A model generated the notes under the pieces. It was not told the origin of the DNA. It ran no database searches and saw only the letters and a program-made list of their open reading frames with translations. Of a stretch of 64,000 bases of DNA, positions 8,547 to 16,937 are shown one piece after another (positions within the stretch are counted from its first letter, which is position 1; every line of letters starts with the position of its first letter). The stretch covers positions 62,001-126,000 of the forward strand of contig CBFHJH010000005.1 of NCBI GenBank assembly GCA_965656185.1, in the 5' to 3' direction. Origin of the DNA: Croceimicrobium sp965656185. Its GTDB lineage: Bacteria; Bacteroidota; Bacteroidia; Flavobacteriales; Schleiferiaceae. The translations under genes were made by a program, and so were the position numbers.

Positions 8547-10538
8547 ATGAAGAAAACAGCTATCCTATTTCTTAGCTTAGCTTCTGCAGTAGCGGTGAAC
8601 GCTCAGGGTCTTCCACAAATCGATCCTGTTCTTGAACCACAAGATGCTCCTGCAAAGCGCGCTTATCACAAAGCTACTCCTGAATCTGGAGCAGCAAACG
8701 TAATTTGGAGTGAAGACTTCGCCAATGGTATTCCTACTGGCTGGAGTCAAACTGGTACTCCTGCCACTGCCGTTTGGGAATACCGTGGTCCAAACACCAC
8801 CCCAGACAATACTAGTGGTGGTAGAGGTCAGTACTCAGGTATCAACAACACTCCTCCCACTAATGATCCAATTTTCTCGAGCTCAACGAGTAATGGTTTC
8901 ATGATTTTTGATTCCGATTACCTTGACAATGGTAACACTACTACTTTCGGTTCAGGTTCGGCTCCAGCCCCTCACGTAGGTCGCTTAACTACCGACATGA
9001 TCGATCTTAGTATGTACCCACAAGTAGAACTTAAATTCGAAACTTACGCTCGTCGTTTCTACTCGAACTGGTTCGTAGCCTTTTCAACCGATGGCGGTGC
9101 TACTTTTGGCGATACCATCGAGTTCTTCGACCCTAGCGTTGTAGCTGTGAATGCTGCCACCGCAAACGGTGAAACCGCACTTGCCAATATTTCTAGCGCA
9201 GTAGGTGGTCAAGATTCTGTAGTAATGCAGTTTATCTTCGACGGTACCGATGGTAATGCTAACGGTAATGGTTACTATTTCTGGATGATCGATGATATCG
9301 AGATCCGTACTCCACCAGCAAACCAAATGTTGTTCACCACTTGGAACGGTGCTCCTGCCCAAGATATGATCTATAACGGTAGCGGTGCTTATCCTAAGTA
9401 TGGTATCATGAATATCGACCAGATCGTACCAGTTGAGTTCGACGCAAACTTCTACAACTATGGCACCCAAACCCAAACTAACGCTACTCTTGAAGTAGAG
9501 GTTTGGGACAATACTTCTGGTACTCCTTCATTGGTTACTACCGTGAGTGCTCCTGGTTGTCCTACCCTTGCCTCTGGCGACACTTGTGACTACAACGACT
9601 TGACCACTGTTCAGTGGACTCCTCCAGCTCAAGAAGCTTCTTACCTATTGGTATACAAAGCAATTTCTGATAGCATCAGCAGTTCAAGTGCCGCAGTAAC
9701 TACTGACACTTTTGCCCTGTATGTAAATGAGCAATTGTATTCTACCGACCGTAATCAGGTTGACAACTACGTAGGTACTAACTCTGCTAACCCAGAGATC
9801 ATTGCGATGGGTGTAATGTACGACCTAGTAAATGAGTACTCTGCTAACCCAGGAACTGGTTTAGTTTACATTGACGGCGTAAACATTGAGCTGAGTGCAT
9901 TGACCGATAGTACTGCAGATATTGAAATCGCCTTCTTCGATACCACCGGTTTCGAATTTGGTACTGGTTTCCCATCTACAGCTACTGCCGCTTTCCGTAA
10001 GTCATTTACCTTAAATGGTTCTTTGATCGGTGGAAACGCATTCTTCGACCTTTCTTCTAATGGTAACCCACTGGCCTTGCCAGCTCAGCCATACTTGATG
10101 ATCGTAAACTTCTTCCCAAATGCTACCGATGGTGTGATTCGTATCGCGAATGACGCTTCATTCGATCAGCCAGGAATCGCTACTGTAATGCAGTTAGCCG
10201 ATGGTAACTGGTACGGAGGATTTACTTCTCAAGCTCATGAAGGTACCTTCATCCGTCTACAAACTAGTGTTGGTGTAGGTGTTGAAGAGCAAGACTTGAT
10301 CAACTTCAGCGTATATCCTAATCCAACTGCGGGTGAAACCAATATCATGTTCTCTGAAGGTGGTGCTTACACCATCGACGTAATGGATATGGTAGGAAAT
10401 CGCGTTCTTTCAATGGATGAAACCGTTAATACTAACGAAACCATTGAAATGGATCTAAGTGATCTACCTACAGGAGTTTACCTTGTGAATGTAAAAGGTG
10501 AAAACTCTGACAAGACTATCAAACTTACTGTTAAGTAA
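8547..10538 (+). CDS. T9SS-sorted secreted protein, tandem paralogue 1
   Basis: 663 residues. A classical signal peptide (residues 1-19, cleavage near NAQG) is followed at ~50-240 by a jelly-roll-like region beginning WSEDFANGIPTGW, of the adhesin/choice-of-anchor J or MAM type. A beta-rich middle follows, and the C-terminal ~80 residues are a T9SS sorting domain (VYPNPTAGE ... LPTGVYLVNV ... KLTVK). Predicted to be exported across the outer membrane and anchored or released. Codons are strongly biased toward GGT, GCT, ACT and GTA compared with neighbours, suggesting high expression, in keeping with the good promoter and terminator. It is paralogous along its length to the next gene. Ligand or function unknown. 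Confidence 0.85.
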   Translation: MKKTAILFLSLASAVAVNAQGLPQIDPVLEPQDAPAKRAYHKATPESGAANVIWSEDFANGIPTGWSQTGTPATAVWEYRGPNTTPDNTSGGRGQYSGINNTPPTNDPIFSSSTSNGFMIFDSDYLDNGNTTTFGSGSAPAPHVGRLTTDMIDLSMYPQVELKFETYARRFYSNWFVAFSTDGGATFGDTIEFFDPSVVAVNAATANGETALANISSAVGGQDSVVMQFIFDGTDGNANGNGYYFWMIDDIEIRTPPANQMLFTTWNGAPAQDMIYNGSGAYPKYGIMNIDQIVPVEFDANFYNYGTQTQTNATLEVEVWDNTSGTPSLVTTVSAPGCPTLASGDTCDYNDLTTVQWTPPAQEASYLLVYKAISDSISSSSAAVTTDTFALYVNEQLYSTDRNQVDNYVGTNSANPEIIAMGVMYDLVNEYSANPGTGLVYIDGVNIELSALTDSTADIEIAFFDTTGFEFGTGFPSTATAAFRKSFTLNGSLIGGNAFFDLSSNGNPLALPAQPYLMIVNFFPNATDGVIRIANDASFDQPGIATVMQLADGNWYGGFTSQAHEGTFIRLQTSVGVGVEEQDLINFSVYPNPTAGETNIMFSEGGAYTIDVMDMVGNRVLSMDETVNTNETIEMDLSDLPTGVYLVNVKGENSDKTIKLTVK

Positions 10539-10562
10539 GATTAACATAGATCTTTATTAAGG

Positions 10563-10598
10563 ATCCCGACTGCGCCTAGCGTGGTTGGGATTTTTTTT
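10563..10598 (+). terminator. Rho-independent terminator after T9SS paralogue 1
   Basis: An eight-pair stem, ATCCCGAC with GTTGGGAT including one G-T pair, 13-base loop and eight T residues. It lies 25 bp downstream of the stop. Confidence 0.85.
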
Positions 10599-10893
10599 GC
10601 TCCATCATTCTTAAATTAAAAGACCTAAATTCTGGTTTAGGAAATTCGCTACAACTCATGCTCATGGCCATTGGTATCTATCCATTTTTCAAATTACCAG
10701 AACGATCAACCACCATCTCTGAAGCAAAAGTTCAATAAGGCGATCCCAAATTAATGACTCACTAAGCCTTTAAAGCTTCATCGCATATAACCTACAAGGT
10801 TTTGACGCTTCCTTAACAGACAATCTGCAAGTAATGACAAGCGCCCCGCCGCAAGCGGAGCTAATATTGCTGTTCAATCCCTATTAATTAAAA
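10599..10893. other. Intergenic spacer between the two T9SS paralogues
   Basis: Part of a 355-bp non-coding stretch, long for this compact region. It holds a short inverted repeat (10843-10861, stem GC-CCGC with GCGG-GC and one mismatch) and an imperfect -7 box TAATATTG at 10862-10869, 24 bp before the next ATG. A 26-codon open frame (10658-10738) has no signal, motif or spacing that supports it. Nothing else recognisable was seen. Confidence 0.5.
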
Positions 10894-12936
10894 ATGAAAA
10901 GAACAGCTATCCTTTTTAGTGCGGCACTTTTCGGCTTCGGCTTACAGGCCCAAGACCAAAAGCATCGTGCCCAGCAGAGCTTTAAACCCGAGGTGTATCA
11001 AGCCGATGTAGTAAAGCAAAGATCAAATCGAAATTTTAACCAGGTAAATACAGGAAGTACCAGTAGTGCCACGGTTTTCTGGAGTGAAGACTTCAGCGCC
11101 GGTATTCCTAGCGGTTGGACCCAAATGGGTAGTACTCCAACCACCAATTGGGAGTACCGCGGTACCAGCACCACCCCCAACAATACCACCGGTTCGAGAG
11201 GAGCTTTTGCCCAAGGCACCGGCCCTATTTTGAGCAGTTCAGCTGGAAATGGCTTCGTGATCTTCGATTCCGATTATTTAGACAATGGCGGAATTGGTAC
11301 TAATATGGGAGGAGGCATCTCTCCAACACCCCATATTGGCAGACTAATGACCGATACCATCGACCTGAGTGCACAAACGGCGGTTGAGTTCAGTTTCACC
11401 TCTTACGCCCGTCAGTTCTTTAGCAGCTATTTTGTGGCTTTTTCTAAAGATGGTGGTGCCACTTGGCCCGACACTTTGGAGCTATTTGATGAAGTTGAAG
11501 TTAATGGCGGTACAGATGAAGACCTACGTTTAAGCTTCAATGTTTCGAGTTTTATTGGCGGTGAGTCTGAAGCAATGATCCAATTCATTTACGCCGGCAA
11601 CAAGCCTGGTAATGTGAACGGTACCGGCTACTATTTCTGGCAATTAGACGATGTGGAACTGGCCAGTTTGCCGGAAAATGAAATCCGCTTTACCGATCTT
11701 AATGGTGCCCCGGCACAAGACATTAGTTTCAACAATGATCCTAGTTATGCCAAGTACGGCATCATGAACGACGACCAAATCGTACCCATGGTCTTTGACG
11801 CCAATATTTATAATTACGGTTCGGTTACCCAAACCAATGTAAGACTTGAAGTAGAGGTTTACGACGGAAGCAATAACCTTGTAACTACTGTAGTGTCTCC
11901 ATCAGCACCTAGCTTGAACATGCTCGATTCCCTAGACTTCAACACGCTTACCACCACTAGTTGGACTCCGAGCGGCCCAGATAACTATCAGTTAGTTTAT
12001 AAAATTACTAGTGATAGCTTAACCAGCGCCAATACTACTACGGTAGATACGGTTAACTTCTTTGTAAACGAAAACGTTTACGGTTTAGACTGGAATGAGT
12101 CTGATAATTTCTTTGGCACTACTAGTGCTACGGGCGACATGATCGCTGCTGGTGTGCGCTATTCCTTGGAGAACGAAGCCTCAGATAGTGCCGGTTCTGG
12201 CTTGGTGTTTATCGATGGCGTAGATGTATTCTTAAGCTTACGTTGCGATAGTACCGCCGACCTAGAATTCCAATTATACGATACGGCAGGCTTCGAGTTC
12301 AATGCTGGTTTCCCAGCTGGAACTTCACCGATCTTTACCACCACCTACAACCTCTCTGGGGTAAACTTAGGTCAAATCGTGAATTTCCCCTTTAGCACTA
12401 CCGACAGTGTTTACGACAATGTTAGCCAGACCTGGACGGAAGTAGAAGTTCCTTTAGCCGTTACGAGTGGAACTTATTTTGTGATCATCAACTTCTTCCC
12501 AAATGCTACCGACGGAGTAATTCGCATTGCTAACAATGCGCGCTTCTTCCAACCCGCAGAGTCTAGTGTATTCCAAACAGGCGATGGCGATTGGTTCGGT
12601 GGTTTTGTAGATAGCGAAACCTTTGAAGCGCCTTTTATCCGTTTGGCGATTGCCGATGCGCCACCCTACAATGTGAGCATCAACGAGAATGACCTCAACA
12701 GCTTTTCAGTTTACCCAAATCCAAGTAATGGTTATGGTACGATTCGCTTTGACATGGGCGGAGAATACCAAATTGAAGTTCTGGACATGGGTGGCAAGAT
12801 CCACGAACAGATGCAAGTAATAGCGAATGAAGGCGAGCAGAAGAGCTTCGACTTTAGCGCCTTAAGCACTGGTCTTTATTTGATCAAAGTTGAAGGAGAA
12901 GGACTTAACAAAACGGTGAAACTCCAAGTTAAGTAA
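10894..12936 (+). CDS. T9SS-sorted secreted protein, tandem paralogue 2
   Basis: 680 residues with the same order of parts as the preceding gene: signal peptide (cleavage near LQAQD), a spacer of ~50 residues, a jelly-roll-like region beginning WSEDFSAGIPSGW, a beta-rich middle and a T9SS sorting domain (VYPNPSNGYG ... LSTGLYLIKV ... KLQVK). Both paralogues share FFPNATDGVIRIAN near residue 530, where a 23-base DNA stretch is identical (10107-10129 and 12490-12512). Codon use is closer to the genome average than in paralogue 1, and the promoter is weaker, so expression is probably lower. They arose by tandem duplication with divergence. Function unknown. Confidence 0.85.
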   Translation: MKRTAILFSAALFGFGLQAQDQKHRAQQSFKPEVYQADVVKQRSNRNFNQVNTGSTSSATVFWSEDFSAGIPSGWTQMGSTPTTNWEYRGTSTTPNNTTGSRGAFAQGTGPILSSSAGNGFVIFDSDYLDNGGIGTNMGGGISPTPHIGRLMTDTIDLSAQTAVEFSFTSYARQFFSSYFVAFSKDGGATWPDTLELFDEVEVNGGTDEDLRLSFNVSSFIGGESEAMIQFIYAGNKPGNVNGTGYYFWQLDDVELASLPENEIRFTDLNGAPAQDISFNNDPSYAKYGIMNDDQIVPMVFDANIYNYGSVTQTNVRLEVEVYDGSNNLVTTVVSPSAPSLNMLDSLDFNTLTTTSWTPSGPDNYQLVYKITSDSLTSANTTTVDTVNFFVNENVYGLDWNESDNFFGTTSATGDMIAAGVRYSLENEASDSAGSGLVFIDGVDVFLSLRCDSTADLEFQLYDTAGFEFNAGFPAGTSPIFTTTYNLSGVNLGQIVNFPFSTTDSVYDNVSQTWTEVEVPLAVTSGTYFVIINFFPNATDGVIRIANNARFFQPAESSVFQTGDGDWFGGFVDSETFEAPFIRLAIADAPPYNVSINENDLNSFSVYPNPSNGYGTIRFDMGGEYQIEVLDMGGKIHEQMQVIANEGEQKSFDFSALSTGLYLIKVEGEGLNKTVKLQVK

Positions 12937-12961
12937 TCCACCTATATGCTTTAGATTTCGT

Positions 12962-12993
12962 AAGCCGCCTGCTTTAAGTAGGCGGCTTTTTTT
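12962..12993 (+). terminator. Rho-independent terminator after T9SS paralogue 2
   Basis: AAGCCGCCT pairs with AGGCGGCTT (12962-12970 and 12980-12988), with further pairing inside the loop, followed by a T run that reaches the stop codon of the convergent ABC gene. It lacks a good T run on the minus strand, so it acts mainly on the plus strand. Confidence 0.88.
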
Positions 12994-13747
12994 ATTTGGC
13001 TTTGGCGCGGATACGGCGGAAGATCTCCGAGCTGTAAATAAAGTCGGATATATCTTCATTATCGGTTCCGAGAATATCGTCGCCAGCCCCTTGCCAAGCC
13101 TTATAGCCGTCTTTGATAAAGATGATATTGTCTCCTATCTCTACCACCGAATTCATATCGTGGGTATTGATCACGGTAGTCATGTTGAATTCCTCTGTAA
13201 GCTCGCTTAAAAGCTGATCGATCACGATGGCGGTCTTCGGATCCAAGCCGGAATTCGGTTCATCGCAAAAAAGATATTTTGGATTCATACTTATTGCTCG
13301 CGCAATAGCTACCCTTTTCTGCATCCCTCCCGATAATTCCGAAGGAAATTGGTGATTCACATTGTTCAGGTTCACTCGCTCCAAACAAAAATTGGCCCGA
13401 TCGCGCTTTTCAGATTCAGACATATCCGAAAACATATTCAAAGCAAAGGTTACGTTCTCTTCAATGGTGAGAGAATCGAATAATGCATTGCCCTGAAAAA
13501 CCATGCCCATTTGCTTCCTAAGCTCTTTCCGCTCCTTTCGATCCAGTTCTCCTAAGGCCACATCATTATAGGTGATCTCACCGTCATCTATATCATGCAA
13601 ACCTACCAATGACTTTAAAAAGACCGTTTTCCCGGAGCCACTCTGGCCAATGATCAAATTGGTCTTACCCCCTTTAAAACTGGCGTCAATTCCTTTCAGG
13701 ATCAAGCGATCGCCAAAGCCCTTTTTTAAACCCTTAACTTCGATCAT
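12992..13747 (-). CDS. mlaF: ABC transporter ATP-binding protein, MlaF type
   Basis: 251-residue ATPase subunit of a phospholipid (Mla-like) transporter at the inner membrane. Walker A is GQSGSGKTVFL (residues ~35-45), the signature LSGGMQKRVAIARA, Walker B YLFCDEPNSGLDP and the switch His is in INTHDMNS. The FxxxGxSGSGKT form with LSGGMQKRV is typical of MlaF rather than other ABC families. It overlaps the upstream permease gene by 4 bp (ATGA), so the two are translationally coupled. MlaD, MlaB and MlaC are not next to it. The assignment of substrate is from family and gene pair only. Confidence 0.88.
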   Translation of the reverse strand: MIEVKGLKKGFGDRLILKGIDASFKGGKTNLIIGQSGSGKTVFLKSLVGLHDIDDGEITYNDVALGELDRKERKELRKQMGMVFQGNALFDSLTIEENVTFALNMFSDMSESEKRDRANFCLERVNLNNVNHQFPSELSGGMQKRVAIARAISMNPKYLFCDEPNSGLDPKTAIVIDQLLSELTEEFNMTTVINTHDMNSVVEIGDNIIFIKDGYKAWQGAGDDILGTDNEDISDFIYSSEIFRRIRAKAK

Positions 13748-14490
13748 ACCAGTAAGATTTGAGTTAAGAAATAATTGGCTACGATAACGGCCACGGAGCT
13801 ACTTACCACCGCTTTGGTAGCATTAACCCCAACCTCGATCGCTCCTCCTTTTACATAAAAACCAAAAAAGGCGGATATACTAACGATCAAAAATGCGAAT
13901 ACAAAGGACTTGATCAAGGCATAAGTAACGTGATAAGCATCGAAATCTACTTGTAAACCGTAGATATAATCGTCTACTCCCATTACACCGCCCATCGAAG
14001 CCAGGTAGCCTCCTACTAGGCCTAAGCTCATACTAAGAATGATCAAAATGGGATTGAATAGAACCATGGCGATCAATTTAGGAGCAATGAGGTAAGCGGC
14101 CGGATTGACCCCCATTACCTCTAAGGCGTCTATCTGTTCCGAAACTCGCATACTCCCCAAGGTAGAAGCTATATTGGAGCCCACCTTACCGGCGAGAATA
14201 AGACTCACCATAGTGGGGGAAAACTCAAGAATTAGACTTTCCCGGGTGGCAATGGCAATGTAATATTCCGGAATCAAGGGATCGTCTAAGTTAAAGGCCG
14301 TTTGGATGGTTACCACCGCGCCCACGAAGATAGAAATGACCGATACGATCGCTAAGCTATTTACTCCCAGTCGGTCTAAGTCACTCATGAATGCTTTATA
14401 ATACATCCTGAGATTCTCAGGCTTCCTAAAAGTTTGCCCTAGTAATCCTATATATTGTCCTAAAGACTCTAACCACCTGGTGAAAAACAT
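13744..14490 (-). CDS. mlaE: MlaE-family ABC transporter permease
   Basis: 248-residue integral membrane protein of the MlaE/YrbE family, the permease partner of MlaF in phospholipid transport between inner and outer membrane. It shows an N-terminal amphipathic region, about five to six spans and the family segment GKVGSNIASTLGSMRVSEQIDALEVMG, given here only as a landmark near residues 100-125: key parts are GKVGSNIA and EQIDALEVMG. It starts at ATG 14490, with a near-consensus TACTTTTA box 10 bp upstream (one mismatch). It is first in a two-gene operon with mlaF. Confidence 0.9.
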   Translation of the reverse strand: MFFTRWLESLGQYIGLLGQTFRKPENLRMYYKAFMSDLDRLGVNSLAIVSVISIFVGAVVTIQTAFNLDDPLIPEYYIAIATRESLILEFSPTMVSLILAGKVGSNIASTLGSMRVSEQIDALEVMGVNPAAYLIAPKLIAMVLFNPILIILSMSLGLVGGYLASMGGVMGVDDYIYGLQVDFDAYHVTYALIKSFVFAFLIVSISAFFGFYVKGGAIEVGVNATKAVVSSSVAVIVANYFLTQILLV

Positions 14491-14506
14491 AGTGCGAAAA
14501 TAAAAG

Positions 14507-14514
14507 TAATTTTG
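14507..14514 (+). promoter_or_regulatory. Candidate -7 box TAATTTTG for the small lipoprotein/SprT operon
   Basis: Perfect TAnnTTTG match in the short spacer between divergent mlaE and the small lipoprotein gene; it ends 15 bp before the ATG at 14530. Confidence 0.5.
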
Positions 14515-14529
14515 CTCTAAGCCCGGATA

Positions 14530-14670
14530 ATGAAAAAAGCAAATGTGTTAAATAAACTTGGATGGCTCCTCATCCTGATCAGCTTATCTCTAGTTAGTAG
14601 CTGTAAGATGGTAGAAGATTGTAACTGTCCAGGGAAATATACGATAGGTGCAGAATGGCTGCCGCAATGA
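14530..14670 (+). CDS. Very small predicted lipoprotein (46 aa)
   Basis: A 46-codon gene with a basic start (MKKANVLNK), a hydrophobic stretch (LGWLLILISLSLV) and a lipobox-like SSC, so Cys30 would be lipidated. After it come only 16 residues with two more cysteines (EDCNCPGKY). A perfect -7 box lies 15 bp upstream. The stop overlaps the most likely ATG of the next gene (ATGA, 14667-14670). Signal, promoter and coupling together argue that it is real. Function unknown; its place before the SprT-like gene may be only transcriptional. Confidence 0.7.
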   Translation: MKKANVLNKLGWLLILISLSLVSSCKMVEDCNCPGKYTIGAEWLPQ

Positions 14671-15281
14671 ATAGTTACAGCTCTCTAGAGCCTTATTTAC
14701 CTGCTAATAGCCTGGAATTACTCAGACCAATCCTGAGTAATTACCCCTTGCAACTTACCATCAGTAAGCCGAGAAAAACCAAATTCGGCGACTATCGCTT
14801 TCCGCAAGGTCATAAACCTCATCGCATTAGTATAAACGGTAATCTCAACCCCTATTCTTTTCTTATCACGCTATTACATGAATATTCGCATTTACTAGCC
14901 TTCGATAAGTTCGGGCGTAAGATCAAGCCGCATGGTGAAGAATGGCAGCACTGCTTTCGTGAGGTGAGTGGGCCTTTTTTAGAGGCCCAAGTCTTTCCGA
15001 TCAAATTAGAACGGGCCTTTCGAAAAAGTCTGAGCCGAGGTCATGCCAGCAGTGCGACCGATCTAAACTTATTGAGGGTTCTTAAAGAATATGATGAGGA
15101 TAAAGGACCTATGGAACTTACCTTTGTCGAAGATTTGAGGGCTGGCGAACTTTTTATCCTAAATAACAAGGTATTTAAACGCGGGCCACAAAGCCGCAAA
15201 AGATTCCGCTGTAAAGAAATAAAAAGCGGAAAAGAATATATGGTACATCCCTTGGCGGAGGTAAACCGTTTGGAAGAATAA
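14667..15281 (+). CDS. SprT-like zinc metalloprotein
   Basis: 204 residues. The HEYSH motif (LLHEYSHLLAFDK) is the HExxH zinc site of SprT/Spartan-like proteins, with the downstream HGEEW segment probably giving the third ligand. No C-terminal zinc ribbon cysteines are present, and a small basic beta domain ends the protein. In eukaryotes the family cuts DNA-protein crosslinks; the bacterial role is poorly known. An in-frame ATG 12 bp upstream (14655) is possible, but the start at 14667 is preferred because it forms an ATGA overlap with the preceding small gene. The purK ATG follows 1 bp after the stop, so the genes probably share a transcript. Confidence 0.8.
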   Translation: MNSYSSLEPYLPANSLELLRPILSNYPLQLTISKPRKTKFGDYRFPQGHKPHRISINGNLNPYSFLITLLHEYSHLLAFDKFGRKIKPHGEEWQHCFREVSGPFLEAQVFPIKLERAFRKSLSRGHASSATDLNLLRVLKEYDEDKGPMELTFVEDLRAGELFILNNKVFKRGPQSRKRFRCKEIKSGKEYMVHPLAEVNRLEE

Positions 15282-15282
15282 A

Positions 15283-16452
15283 ATGAGTACAAGCAAAGAT
15301 TATTTCTCAACCGATTTTAGACTGGGCATCGTTGGTGGTGGCCAATTAGGAAAAATGCTATTACAAGAAACCCGACGCCTCGATATTGGCACGAAGGTTT
15401 TAGACCCCAGTGCGCAGGCTCCCTGTCGCATGGGGTGTAACGAATTTACGGTTGGTTCTTTGCAGGATTTCGACAGTCTCTACCAATTTGGAAAGGATTG
15501 CGATGTAATTACCATCGAAATCGAAAACGTAAATACCGAAGCCCTTAAAAAGCTACAAAGCGAAGGTAAAAAGGTATTTCCACAACCAGAGCTCATCGAG
15601 CTTATCAAGGATAAGATCAAGCAAAAAGATTTTTATCGCAAGAACCTGATTCCCACTGCCGATTATATCGCTTTTGAAAACCTGGCCGAACTAAAGGCCG
15701 CCCAAGCGGAAAAGCGCCTGGACTTCCCCTTTGTTTGGAAACAAGCCACCGGAGGCTTTGATGGCCGAGGCGTAGCGATGATCCGTAAGGCGGAAGACTT
15801 GGATAAATTACCCAGTGAAGCGCCTTGCCTTGCCGAAAGCTTGATTCCCTTTGAAAAGGAAATCGCGGTGGTCGTAGCCCGCTCGGCTACGGGCGAATGC
15901 CGCTCCTTCCCCACTGTGGAAATGGACTTTCACCCTGAAGCAAATTTGGTGGAGTTTGTTTTTAGCCCCGGTAAACTAGAGGAAGAAGTGAGTGAGGCCG
16001 CCCAAAAGTTGGCCCGCGAAGTAGCCGAAAGATTGGGAGTGGTTGGCATTTTAGCGGTGGAGATGTTCCTCACGAAGGAAGGCATTTTACTGATCAACGA
16101 AGTGGCACCGCGAGTGCATAATAGCGGCCACTTGAGTATTGAAGGTAATATCAGTTCGCAGTTCGAACAGCACGTGAGAGCGGTACTTGGCTTGCCATTG
16201 GGCCACACCGACACCATTCAGCCTGCAGTGATGGTTAATTTGGTAGGCGAAGAAGCTTATCAAGGACCGGTGCACTATCAAGGCATTGAAGAGATCATGG
16301 CAATGAGTGGGGTGTACGTACACCTTTATGGCAAAGCCGAAACCAGACCCTTCCGGAAAATGGGCCATGTTACCATTATAGACCCAGACCTAGAAAAAGC
16401 CAGAGCAAAAGCGAAGGTGGTAAAAGATAAAATTAAAGTGATCAGCTTATGA
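15283..16452 (+). CDS. purK: 5-(carboxyamino)imidazole ribonucleotide synthase
   Basis: ATP-grasp enzyme that carboxylates aminoimidazole ribonucleotide to N5-CAIR in purine synthesis. It has 389 residues, normal for the family. It begins with GIVGGGQLGKMLLQE; the ATP-grasp core includes FVWKQATGGFDGRG and EVAPRVHNSGH. It is followed by purE with a 4-bp ATGA overlap, so the two consecutive steps are coupled. Confidence 0.97.
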   Translation: MSTSKDYFSTDFRLGIVGGGQLGKMLLQETRRLDIGTKVLDPSAQAPCRMGCNEFTVGSLQDFDSLYQFGKDCDVITIEIENVNTEALKKLQSEGKKVFPQPELIELIKDKIKQKDFYRKNLIPTADYIAFENLAELKAAQAEKRLDFPFVWKQATGGFDGRGVAMIRKAEDLDKLPSEAPCLAESLIPFEKEIAVVVARSATGECRSFPTVEMDFHPEANLVEFVFSPGKLEEEVSEAAQKLAREVAERLGVVGILAVEMFLTKEGILLINEVAPRVHNSGHLSIEGNISSQFEQHVRAVLGLPLGHTDTIQPAVMVNLVGEEAYQGPVHYQGIEEIMAMSGVYVHLYGKAETRPFRKMGHVTIIDPDLEKARAKAKVVKDKIKVISL

Positions 16453-16937
16453 GCGCAGCAGTTAGTGTAATTATGGGTAGTAAATCGGATCTACCTGTAA
16501 TGCAAGAAGCCGTCGACGTATTAAAGGAATTAGGAGTATCGGTAGATGTAAATATCGTATCGGCACACCGCACTCCGGAAATCATGTTCGATTTCGCGAA
16601 ATCGGCGCACTTAAATGGCACTAAAGTTATAATTGCCGGTGCCGGCGGCGCGGCGCACTTACCAGGTATGGTAGCCTCTATGAGCCCATTACCGGTGATC
16701 GGAGTACCCGTGAAAAGCCGCAACTCTATCGATGGCTGGGATTCGGTTTTATCGATCTTACAGATGCCTGGCGGTGTTCCGGTGGCGACGGTGGCCCTAG
16801 ATGGAGCCAAAAACGCCGGTATCTTAGCCGCCCAGATCATAGGGGCCCAAGATGCTCAGATCCTAGAAAATGTCATTCAGTTTAAAGAAGGACTTAAGGA
16901 AAAAGTAATTGCCACCCGTAAAGAGCTAGGCAATTAA
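16449..16937 (+). CDS. purE: N5-carboxyaminoimidazole ribonucleotide mutase (class I PurE)
   Basis: 162 residues. It converts N5-CAIR to CAIR. Class I PurE signatures are visible: GSKSDLPVM, SAHRTPE and GAGGAAHLPGM. Its presence with PurK shows the bacterial two-step route. It ends tail to tail with the LytTR regulator; the two stop codons share TTAA (16934-16937), leaving no room for a terminator. Confidence 0.97.
   Translation: MSAAVSVIMGSKSDLPVMQEAVDVLKELGVSVDVNIVSAHRTPEIMFDFAKSAHLNGTKVIIAGAGGAAHLPGMVASMSPLPVIGVPVKSRNSIDGWDSVLSILQMPGGVPVATVALDGAKNAGILAAQIIGAQDAQILENVIQFKEGLKEKVIATRKELGN

Noticed and set aside
9084..9476. 130-codon antisense frame within the first T9SS paralogue
   Set aside because: It comes from the strong codon bias of the gene on the other strand; no promoter or motif supports it.
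10658..10738. 26-codon open frame between the T9SS paralogues
   Set aside because: No signal peptide, promoter, overlap or conserved motif supports it; chance is enough.
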